This document shows positions 25,774 to 33,507 of a stretch of 64,000 nt of DNA, piece after piece. Positions within the stretch are counted from its first letter, which is position 1. Every line of letters begins with the position of its first letter. The DNA lies in the NCBI RefSeq assembly GCF_918698245.1, contig NZ_CAKKMS010000003.1, positions 186,001 through 250,000 of the forward strand, given 5' to 3'. The stretch is from Pedobacter sp. Bi126. Its GTDB lineage: Bacteria; Bacteroidota; Bacteroidia; Sphingobacteriales; Sphingobacteriaceae. Under the pieces are notes generated by a model. It saw nothing but the letters and a program-made list of their open reading frames with translations. It made no database searches and was not told the origin of the DNA. Both the position numbers and the translations under genes were made by a program.

Positions 25774-26247
25774 TTATCTCGATATTTCCAGCACTTCGAA
25801 CTGCATTTTACCTGCCGGCACTTCGATTTCGGCGAATTCGCCTACCGATTTACCTAACAAACCTTGTGCAATTGGCGATTTAACAGAAATTTTTCCTGTT
25901 TTTAAATCTGCTTCTGTTTCAGCTACCAACTGGTAAGTCATGGTAGCACCGTTTTTAACATTCTTTATTTTAACAATCGATAAAGCAAGTACTTTCGATA
26001 AATCTAATTTAGACTCATCAATTAAACGTGCGTTTGCCAACGTATTCTTTAATTTTGAAATTTTTGCTTCATGCAAACCTTGCGCTTCTTTAGCAGCATC
26101 GTATTCTGCATTCTCCGATAAATCACCTTTATCCCTTGCTTCTGCAATTGCTTTAGATATTAGCTGACGACCGGTGGTTGTTAAATAATGAACTTCCTCT
26201 TTTAATTTATCTAACCCCTCTTGGGTGTAGTATGTTACCTCTGTCAT
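25774..26247 (-). CDS. greA: Transcription elongation factor GreA
   Basis: A 157-residue GreA. The N-terminal coiled coil (EVTYYTQEGLDKLKEEVHYL ... ARDKGDLSENAEYDAAKEAQ) carries the acidic tip DLSENAEYD that enters the polymerase secondary channel and stimulates cleavage of backtracked RNA. The C-terminal domain ends SPIAQGLLGKSVGEFAEIEV. ATG 26247 matches the family start; the frame extends to 26268 without support. The leader contains a 13-bp hairpin at 26286-26319. Confidence 0.95.
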   Translation of the reverse strand: MTEVTYYTQEGLDKLKEEVHYLTTTGRQLISKAIAEARDKGDLSENAEYDAAKEAQGLHEAKISKLKNTLANARLIDESKLDLSKVLALSIVKIKNVKNGATMTYQLVAETEADLKTGKISVKSPIAQGLLGKSVGEFAEIEVPAGKMQFEVLEISR

Positions 26248-26285
26248 TGCTCTATTAATTTTATTCAAACGCTATAAAAAACAAA

Positions 26286-26319
26286 CAAGACTATATAGTT
26301 GGTTTGCTACATAGTCTTG
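26286..26319 (-). promoter_or_regulatory. Leader hairpin upstream of greA
   Basis: CAAGACTATATAG (26286-26298) pairs with CTACATAGTCTTG (26307-26319) over 13 bp with one G.U and an 8-base loop, 39 bp before the greA start on the minus strand. The rest of the 320-bp divergent gap is AT-rich promoter space. The greA leader is a known site of control in other bacteria; whether this hairpin acts that way is inference. Confidence 0.5.
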
Positions 26320-26568
26320 CTTCAATTATAACGAAGATAAAATGTGGAAATTACAAAAGCAAATAAAAAATTAAGAAGCGGCCAATATTTTAACCTTTTG
26401 TGACGCTCAAGGTCAATTAGAAGCATTAATTACGCCTTAAAATAAAGACAAACCCATTCGTTCCTTATTATAATTATATGCCAGAATCACCACAATGGTA
26501 ACATTCATTTATACACTTATCCAAAATTCAACCATTAATTCTATTTTTAGCTAAAATTATTCGTAAAA

Positions 26569-28449
26569 ATGAAAAAGTTATTATCTATTGTCCTACTCAT
26601 TTGTTTGGGTGGCTATACCGTTTCTGCCCAAGAACTTTATATGCCCAGAAATATAAAAGCAGCATATGCTAAGGGTACCCGTGCTATGAATGGAAAACCT
26701 GGCCCCAACTATTGGCAAAACCATGGTAAATACAACATGGATATTAAGGTAGATGCCGAAACCAAAGTGGTAAGCGGTAAAGAAGAAATTTTGTACAGCA
26801 ACAACAGCACCGATACTTTAAGAACTTTGGCCATTCGCTTTGTAAACAACCTGCATAAACCAACCTCACCGAGAGGTGGTGCCGTGAGCGAAGATTTTTT
26901 GAGCACAGGCTTGAATATCAGTTCTTTCTCTGTTGATGGCGAAACGTATAAAGTAGATAGCAAAAACTGGGGAACAGTTGGCAATGTAAAACTGAACAAA
27001 CCGTTGCTACCGAAATCGAAAATTGCGGTTAAAATAGAGTGGGATTATCCCCTATCAAAAGAAAGTGGACGTGAGGGACAGATTGATCCAAACTCTTTTT
27101 TTGTGGCTTACAGCTATCCACGTATCTCTGTATATGATGATTATAACGGCTGGGACCGCATTCCACACACCGATAGAGCCGAGTTCTATAACGACTTTAA
27201 TGATTACGAATTCTCGATCAAAGCGCCTAAAAACTATGTGGTTTATGCTACTGGCGATTTCCTGAATCCTGATGAAGTATTACAACCTGAAATTTCTGCG
27301 CGTTTAAAAAAATCGTACAATGGAGATGAGGTAATTCATATTGCTACCGAACAGGAAATGAAAGATGGCAAAGTAACCCAGCAAAAAGACTGGAACACCT
27401 GGAAATTTGCAGTACAGCACATTACCGATGTTACTTTTGCTTTGAGCAACCATTATGTTTGGGATGGCGCAAGTGTAATTGTAGATAAAAAGACCAATCG
27501 CCGTGCAAGTGCCCAGGCGGCTTACAACCCAACTACCGGAACAGATTTTACAAACTCGGTTAAATACAACCTTAATGCTTTAGATTGGTTCTCGAACAAT
27601 TGGCCAGGCATCCCCTACCCCTATGCTAAAACCATTGCTTTTCAAGGTTTTGCCGATATGGAGTACCCGATGATGGTTAACGATTCTCAATTTGGCGATC
27701 CTGTTTTTGCACAATTGGTTCAGGACCATGAAGTAGCACATACTTACTTCCCTTTTTATATGGGTATTAACGAAACCCGTTATGCCTATATGGACGAGGG
27801 TTGGGCCACAACATTCGAATATTTAATCGGTATTGCAGAACACGGCAAAGAGGCTGCTGATAAGTTTTACAAAAACTTTAGGGTAAATAAATATATTAAT
27901 GATAAATCGACAGAAGAAGATCAACCGGTAATTTCCATGTCTGATCAGGTTTCGGGTTCGGGTTATGGGAATAACTCCTACGGAAAGGCTTCATTATCTT
28001 ACCTTGCCTTAAAAGATATGCTGGGTGATGAGCTATTTAAAAAAGCATTACATACCTATATGGGCAACTGGAATGGCAAACACCCTATTCCATGGGATTA
28101 TTTTAATTCGATGAATGCGGGATCTGGACAAAATTTAAACTGGTTTTTCCAAAATTGGTTTTTCACCAACAACTATCTTGATTTAGCCATTGCCAAAGTA
28201 ACACCTGCAAAAGGAAAATCTACCCTAACCATTAAAAATATTGGTGGATTTGTTATTCCTTTTGATATAGTGATTACTTATACGGATGGAAAAGCAGACA
28301 CCATCCACAAAACACCTGCAGTTTGGAAAGCAAACCAGAAAGAGGTGAACATAGTGCTTAACACTACTAAAAAAGTAAAATCAATTGGTTTAGACAACGG
28401 TATCTATGTAGATGCTACGCCGAAAGATAATGTTTGGTCAGCTAAATAG
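26569..28449 (+). CDS. M1-family metallopeptidase, exported
   Basis: A 626-residue exported zinc aminopeptidase-like protein. The signal peptide ends at VSAQ (about residue 20). The zinc motif is HEVAH within VQDHEVAHTYFPFYMG, with the third ligand Glu in the downstream DEGWATTFEY (HExxH-x18-E pattern). The usual GxMEN exopeptidase motif appears as ADMEYP, which is normal for the Bacteroidota subgroup. The N-terminal beta domain (residues 40-230) is intact, and a C-terminal beta domain of about 90 residues follows the helical catalytic part. It probably degrades peptides in the periplasm or at the surface. Confidence 0.92.
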   Translation: MKKLLSIVLLICLGGYTVSAQELYMPRNIKAAYAKGTRAMNGKPGPNYWQNHGKYNMDIKVDAETKVVSGKEEILYSNNSTDTLRTLAIRFVNNLHKPTSPRGGAVSEDFLSTGLNISSFSVDGETYKVDSKNWGTVGNVKLNKPLLPKSKIAVKIEWDYPLSKESGREGQIDPNSFFVAYSYPRISVYDDYNGWDRIPHTDRAEFYNDFNDYEFSIKAPKNYVVYATGDFLNPDEVLQPEISARLKKSYNGDEVIHIATEQEMKDGKVTQQKDWNTWKFAVQHITDVTFALSNHYVWDGASVIVDKKTNRRASAQAAYNPTTGTDFTNSVKYNLNALDWFSNNWPGIPYPYAKTIAFQGFADMEYPMMVNDSQFGDPVFAQLVQDHEVAHTYFPFYMGINETRYAYMDEGWATTFEYLIGIAEHGKEAADKFYKNFRVNKYINDKSTEEDQPVISMSDQVSGSGYGNNSYGKASLSYLALKDMLGDELFKKALHTYMGNWNGKHPIPWDYFNSMNAGSGQNLNWFFQNWFFTNNYLDLAIAKVTPAKGKSTLTIKNIGGFVIPFDIVITYTDGKADTIHKTPAVWKANQKEVNIVLNTTKKVKSIGLDNGIYVDATPKDNVWSAK

Positions 28450-28640
28450 TTTGACAGTTTGCAATTTTCAGTTGGCAGTTAGATGACTACCAACTGAAAA
28501 CTGTTAACTAATAGTCCCCGCTTATAACAAGGATTATCGAGATCCGCATTTGTAATGCGACATAAACAAATTAATGGCGATAAAATCGCCTATCTCCACC
28601 ATCCTCGTTACAAACGAGGACGATGGTATCAACTGAAAGC
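28450..28640. repeat. Composite hairpin repeat (REP-like cluster A)
   Basis: Between convergent genes. It begins with CAGTTGGCAGTT / AACTGAAAACTGTTAAC arms. A block at about 28520-28625 then contains a GCATTTGTAATGC hairpin, GGCGATAAAATCGCC, and CCTCGTTACAAACGAGG. The last hairpin (with AT before it) is identical over 20 bases, 28601-28620, to 60592-60611, and the other two hairpins also have counterparts there. Confidence 0.75.
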
Positions 28641-28642
28641 TG

Positions 28643-29119
28643 TTAACCGTTTTCTGCTTTACAAGTAGGTTTGTGTTTAACCGGAAAATTTAATGAATTG
28701 GCAATAAAACACATTTTATTTGCCTCATAATGCAGCGAAGCTGCAAGTTCGTAATGTGCCTTATCGGCTATTAAAACCTGGGGATGAAGGGTAACCTCTC
28801 TAAAACGGCCACTGCCATCAGCCGATTCTTCCATTGTACCTACTGCCTCATCTTTATAATCGATTACCACGATCTCGTTTTTAGAGCATAAGTGTAAATA
28901 CCAGAGCATATGACAGCTGGATATTGAGGCCAATAACAGATCTTCAGGGTTATATTTAGATTTATCGCCCAAAAAAGCAGAATCAGACGATCCTGAAATA
29001 TCGGCTTTGCCTTTTACTGAAATTACATAATCGCGATCGTACGAACGGTAATCCATTGTACCCGAGCCTTTATTGCCCGTCCAAGTAACTGTAGTTGAAT
29101 ATAAATGATCTTTCGGCAT
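28643..29119 (-). CDS. OsmC/Ohr-family protein
   Basis: A 158-residue peroxiredoxin-like protein. The two redox-active cysteines of the family are present: one in ASISSCHMLWYL (about residue 69) and one in NKMCFIANSLNFPV near the C-terminus. It is cytosolic, a homodimer by family knowledge, and reduces organic hydroperoxides. It is monocistronic. Confidence 0.92.
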   Translation of the reverse strand: MPKDHLYSTTVTWTGNKGSGTMDYRSYDRDYVISVKGKADISGSSDSAFLGDKSKYNPEDLLLASISSCHMLWYLHLCSKNEIVVIDYKDEAVGTMEESADGSGRFREVTLHPQVLIADKAHYELAASLHYEANKMCFIANSLNFPVKHKPTCKAENG

Positions 29120-29259
29120 GATAAAATTGGTTAGATTGTATAGCCAATTTAAGAAAATATTATCAAGATTAATCTACTTTTCAACCCTTTTGACTAAGAA
29201 TAATCTAAATATCTTAATCTCAAGAAACAATTTTAACTCAAGAAATATTTCAGAAAAAA

Positions 29260-29717
29260 TTATGCCCTAATTTTATGCCCTTTTGAGGTTAAGAAGGACT
29301 TTAGCAAGCCGTATGTAGATTCGTCTGCATTAATATTAATCCCTTTATCATTCTCCATGTATGAGCATTCGAAACATACATTAAGAGCAGAAACAATTTC
29401 TCCAGTCTTATTATAAAATATGATTGCATCCCTGTAATAGGTAGACACATCCAAGAAGGTAAGTTTGCAACCTCGGTTTCTAAAATGTGATTTAATTTAA
29501 TCACATCCTGACTATTACGTTGGAAGGAACTAATCTTTTCCGAAGTGTTATCAAGGTTACCATTCAGATCAGTTATGCGGTTATCATACCAAGATATTGC
29601 TCCTGTATTTCTAGTAGTATCCGAATAGTAGGCCTGCTGTTGAAAAGAGTATGTCTCAACATATTCGAAATCGATGTTTTTAATATAATCTTTGGATTGA
29701 ATAGCACTATGTGTCAT
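29260..29717 (-). pseudogene. Frameshifted hypothetical protein gene
   Basis: A frame starting at ATG 29717 runs well to about 29465 (IKLNHILETEVANL), then degenerates into sequence unlike a protein. From the same point the neighbouring frame is open to the stop at 29260 and looks coding (LDVSTYYRDAIIFYNKTGEI, then a C..C pair CFECSYMEN). Joining them needs one base near 29460-29470 and would give about 152 residues. I do not recognise the family. The C-terminal part resembles short Bacteroidota hypotheticals with a conserved LN.CF.C core. It is either a real frameshift or a sequencing error. Confidence 0.6.
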
Positions 29718-29776
29718 ATTACTTTTTCAAGACGTAGTTTTAAAAGCCTGTAAATTTGGATTGGTAGTAAATAATT

Positions 29777-29809
29777 AGACCTATGAGGTTTTAAAAACCT
29801 CATAGGTCT
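29777..29809. terminator. Strong bidirectional hairpin
   Basis: AGACCTATGAGGTTT (29777-29791) pairs perfectly with AAACCTCATAGGTCT (29795-29809), a 15-bp stem with loop TAA. TTT follows on the plus strand, and it lies 8 bp after the stop of the dehydrogenase gene on the minus strand. The CCTCATAGG core recurs at about 60647. Confidence 0.75.
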
Positions 29810-29816
29810 TTCTAAA

Positions 29817-30743
29817 CTAAAAATTAAGATCCCTTAATTTCTCAGCCAAAACCTCCGAAATTTTCCGGTAAGAATCGAATGTCCAGCCACCAACATGTGG
29901 CGTTAAAATCACTTTTTCGTTATTTTTTAGCTCATCGTACCAAACCTGTTCGCCCAATGCAGGGAATTTTTCTGTTTGCAGTACATCCAATCCGGCACCT
30001 AAAATCTTTCCGCTTTTAATTGCACTCAACACTGCTTGCGTATTTACAATTTCGCCTCTCGCGGTATTGATAAAGAAAATGGGCTTTTTAAAATGGAAGA
30101 AATACTCGTCATCAACCATCTGTCTGGTTTCGGCAGTTAGGGGAATATGCAAGCTCAGTACATCGCTGTGTTTCACAATTTCTTCCATGCTTACCTCGCG
30201 GGCAAAAGCATCAGAAAAGCCTGTTTTATACTTATCATAGGCCATTACATCCACCTCAAAACCTGCCAGTTTCTTCGCAAAACTTTGCCCCATAAAGCCA
30301 TAACCAATAATTCCCACCTTTTTGCCTTTCAATTCGTAACCACGGTTACCTTCTCTATCCCACACCCCGTTTCTAATCTCCATATCGGCCCTGCGGAAGT
30401 TGTTCATCAACGATAACAGCAAACCCGTAGCATGTTCGCCAACAGCATCACAATTTCCTTCAGGTGCATTAATCAATTCGATATTTCTTTCAAAAGCGAT
30501 TTTATCATCAATATTATCTAAGCCAGCCCCTGCTCTTGCCACAAACTTTAAGTTTGGAGCGGCTGCAAAAATTTCGGCGTCTATCCTAAATTTCGTTCTT
30601 ACCGCAATACCGGTATAATCTTTTATTTTATCTAATGTTTGTTGGCGGGTAATCTGTGGTTCATTATCAACCAGGTAACCCATAGCAATGGCCTGCTCTT
30701 TAAATGCAGGGTGCAAATCATCAACAATTAATATCCTATTCAT
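29817..30743 (-). CDS. D-2-hydroxyacid dehydrogenase (phosphoglycerate dehydrogenase-like)
   Basis: A 308-residue NAD-dependent dehydrogenase. The cofactor motif is VGIIGYGFMGQSFAKKL (GxGxxG), the catalytic Arg is in NTARGEIV, and the His is in LTPHVGGWTFDS, with a Glu upstream in the usual position. There is no ACT domain, so it is the short form, related to SerA-type enzymes or to hydroxypyruvate/glyoxylate reductases. ATG 30743 (MNRILIVDDLHP) is chosen over the frame start at 30761. It stands alone between an inverted-repeat terminator and the divergent TonB receptor gene. Confidence 0.9.
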   Translation of the reverse strand: MNRILIVDDLHPAFKEQAIAMGYLVDNEPQITRQQTLDKIKDYTGIAVRTKFRIDAEIFAAAPNLKFVARAGAGLDNIDDKIAFERNIELINAPEGNCDAVGEHATGLLLSLMNNFRRADMEIRNGVWDREGNRGYELKGKKVGIIGYGFMGQSFAKKLAGFEVDVMAYDKYKTGFSDAFAREVSMEEIVKHSDVLSLHIPLTAETRQMVDDEYFFHFKKPIFFINTARGEIVNTQAVLSAIKSGKILGAGLDVLQTEKFPALGEQVWYDELKNNEKVILTPHVGGWTFDSYRKISEVLAEKLRDLNF

Positions 30744-30961
30744 AATAAACAAAAGTAACATTTTGCAAATTGTTCAATTGTAATATTCTTTTATTGTTTA
30801 GGCAAAACTGAAAACTGCCAATTACTAACCGCCAACTGGAGAATAACCCACAAAAATATTACTATAAAATGGCTGTAATAAAATAGTTACGGCTCCTTAA
30901 TTAAACTTAGTTGCCGTTACTTTGTCTCCCTTTATAAAAACACACGAAATTTTATTTTTTA

Positions 30962-33451
30962 ATGAGACTTTTACAATCGAGAACAATACAGATTACCCTT
31001 TTACTTTTAAGCTTATCTTTTAGTCTTTTCGCACAAACAGGTGGAAAAGCAAAAATTACCGGAGTACTTAAAGATGCAAAAACACAAGAAACCATTCCAT
31101 TTGCTACCGCTGTTTTAATTGATAAAGCAACAAGCAAAAATGCAAAAATTGCCCAAACAGATGTAAATGGTGCATTTATAATGGCAGATATCCCAACCGG
31201 AACTTTTACCTTTAAAATAAGCTTTGTTGGCTACCAAACCATGGTTAGAGATAATATAGCCATTACTGCCGCTACGGGTACATTAAACTTTGGCGACATT
31301 AAAATGAATCCTTCAAAAGGAAATATGCTGAGCGAAATTACCGTAACAGGCCAAAAACAAGGCATGCAAATGGGGATCGACAAAAAGATTTTTGCTGTGG
31401 ATCAGAGCGTAATCAGCGAAGGTGGCTCAGCAGGCGATTTATTGCAGAATGTTCCTTCAGTTTCTACCGATATGGATGGCAATGTGAGTTTACGTGGCTC
31501 TGCAGGCGTAAAAGTTTTAATTGATGGAAAACCATCTTTAATTGCCGGTGGTAATGTAGCGCAGATTCTCCAATCGATCCCGGCAAGCTCTATCGAAAGC
31601 GTTGAGGTAATTACCAATCCATCGGCTAAATATGATGCAGAAGGTCAGTCAGGAATCATCAACATCGTACTGAAGAAAAATACGAAACTTGGCTTTAACG
31701 GTTCAGTCGCACTAACTGCAGGTAACCGCGATAACTATAATGCCAACACTAATTTAAGTTTTCAGAATAGCAAAGTAAACCTTTACGGAAACTATGGCTA
31801 TCGCTATGGCAACCGTGTGGGTGGCGGTTTCCAGGATATTACCTACAAAACACCAACCAGTTCAACAGCTTTCGCAAATCAGAATACCGTTTCTAATTCA
31901 TCTGATAGGGGACACAATGCTAAAGCTGGTTTAGATTATTATTTGGCACCAAAAAGCGTAATCAGCTTATCGGGTGGTTTTAACTCAAGAGAAAATGAGC
32001 GGAACGAGCTGCTTAACATTAGACAATTAAGTGCAAACCAGTCGCCTGTTTTATTAAGCAACAGAACCAATAATAATGACGGTTATGGAAAAAGTTACGA
32101 CCTGAATTTAGATTACGTACAGAAGTTTAAAAAACCGAAAGAAGAGTTAACCTTCAACTTTGGCTATTCGTATGGCACAAACAACAACGACCAAACTTAC
32201 AGCACCAATACCACTAACCGAAATGGTGTGCCGATTGATGAAACCTTAAGTTTACAGCGTGTTTTTAACACAGGCAATAATACCAATTACAACATCCAGA
32301 CTGATTATGCATTGCCTGTTGGTAAAGCCGGTAAAATTGAAGTTGGTTACCGTAGCCAGATCCGCTTAGGAAACAATGATCAATACGCAGATTCGATCCC
32401 TACCAATACGAACATTTATGTTAGCAATAATAAGTTAATTAACGGTTTCGATAGTAAGGATCAGGTGCACGCACTTTATTTCAATTATCAGAGCCAGATT
32501 AAAGATTTTGGTTACCAGATTGGATTAAGAGGAGAAGATGCGCGTTTAGATACACATTTAGAAGGTTACACGGGCAATGTATTAACCACGGCCGAAGGAA
32601 ATATCCACTACAAAAGGATCTATCCAAGTGTTTTCTTAACGCAAAAATTAAAGGGCGACAACCAGCTTCAATTGAGTTATACACGCCGTGTAAACCGCCC
32701 CCGCCCCTGGGATACCAACCCGTTTTTGGATGTTTCGGATCCTTTAAACTATAGAGGTGGTAATCCGAATTTATTGCCAGAGGATGTACACTCTTTCGAA
32801 TTGGGATATAGTAAATACTGGAAAAAAGTAACCTTAACTTCGAGTTTGTATTTCCGCCAAACCAATGATGTAATTCAAAGGGTAAGAAGTACACCTGTTA
32901 ACGGGATCATTACTTCAACCCCTCAAAATTTAACGAATCAGATTAATAGCGGTTTAGAGTTGATTGGCCGTTTCGATCTGATTAAAGCTTTAAATTTTAC
33001 TACCAATGTAAACTTATATCAAGCTAAGTTTGCCGGAGATGCAAGATTTGACATTCCATCAAGCAGTGGCTTTAGCTGGAACGCCAATATTACCGGAAAT
33101 TTAACAGTAGTTAAAAATTTATCGTTACAGGTGCGTGGTGATTATAGGGCGCCAGAAGTGATGGCACAAGGAAAACGTAATGCTATGTATGGGGTTGATG
33201 GTGGAGCCAAATACGATTTCCCGAACAAAAAAGCATCTTTAAGTTTCAATGTTCGTGATGTCTTTAACACCAGAAGATGGAGCATGACCACTGAAGATAG
33301 AGCCACAATTGTTGATTTTGAACGCCAGTTTCAGGGCACAATGGGGAATTTAACCTTCTCTTACCGCTTTGGAAAAACTACATTTACCGGTACGAATAAA
33401 AAGAGGAAAGACGATCAGCAGGACAACCGCCCTGATGAGGGATCCTTTTAA
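30962..33451 (+). CDS. TonB-dependent receptor, outer-membrane beta-barrel family
   Basis: An 829-residue outer-membrane protein. A signal peptide ends FAQ (about residue 21), then a carboxypeptidase-regulatory-like domain (KITGVLKDAKTQETIPFATA, residues 27-105), a plug (VSLRGSAGVKVLIDGKPS, about 120-250), and a large C-terminal barrel (about 260-800) of the OMP_b-brl_3 type. It lacks a SusD partner, so it is a stand-alone receptor rather than a SusCD pair. The substrate is unknown. It is followed by a second receptor of the same architecture after a strong hairpin. Confidence 0.92.
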   Translation: MRLLQSRTIQITLLLLSLSFSLFAQTGGKAKITGVLKDAKTQETIPFATAVLIDKATSKNAKIAQTDVNGAFIMADIPTGTFTFKISFVGYQTMVRDNIAITAATGTLNFGDIKMNPSKGNMLSEITVTGQKQGMQMGIDKKIFAVDQSVISEGGSAGDLLQNVPSVSTDMDGNVSLRGSAGVKVLIDGKPSLIAGGNVAQILQSIPASSIESVEVITNPSAKYDAEGQSGIINIVLKKNTKLGFNGSVALTAGNRDNYNANTNLSFQNSKVNLYGNYGYRYGNRVGGGFQDITYKTPTSSTAFANQNTVSNSSDRGHNAKAGLDYYLAPKSVISLSGGFNSRENERNELLNIRQLSANQSPVLLSNRTNNNDGYGKSYDLNLDYVQKFKKPKEELTFNFGYSYGTNNNDQTYSTNTTNRNGVPIDETLSLQRVFNTGNNTNYNIQTDYALPVGKAGKIEVGYRSQIRLGNNDQYADSIPTNTNIYVSNNKLINGFDSKDQVHALYFNYQSQIKDFGYQIGLRGEDARLDTHLEGYTGNVLTTAEGNIHYKRIYPSVFLTQKLKGDNQLQLSYTRRVNRPRPWDTNPFLDVSDPLNYRGGNPNLLPEDVHSFELGYSKYWKKVTLTSSLYFRQTNDVIQRVRSTPVNGIITSTPQNLTNQINSGLELIGRFDLIKALNFTTNVNLYQAKFAGDARFDIPSSSGFSWNANITGNLTVVKNLSLQVRGDYRAPEVMAQGKRNAMYGVDGGAKYDFPNKKASLSFNVRDVFNTRRWSMTTEDRATIVDFERQFQGTMGNLTFSYRFGKTTFTGTNKKRKDDQQDNRPDEGSF

Positions 33452-33458
33452 TAACCTA

Positions 33459-33495
33459 AGGTGCTTAGAAAAAATATTTCTAAGCACCTTTTTTA
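33459..33495 (+). terminator. Hairpin terminator between the two TonB receptors
   Basis: AGGTGCTTAGAAA (33459-33471) pairs perfectly with TTTCTAAGCACCT (33477-33489) and is followed by a T-run to 33494. It ends only about 13 bp before the start codon of the next gene. Confidence 0.85.
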
Positions 33496-33507
33496 ACTAA
33501 TCAGATA

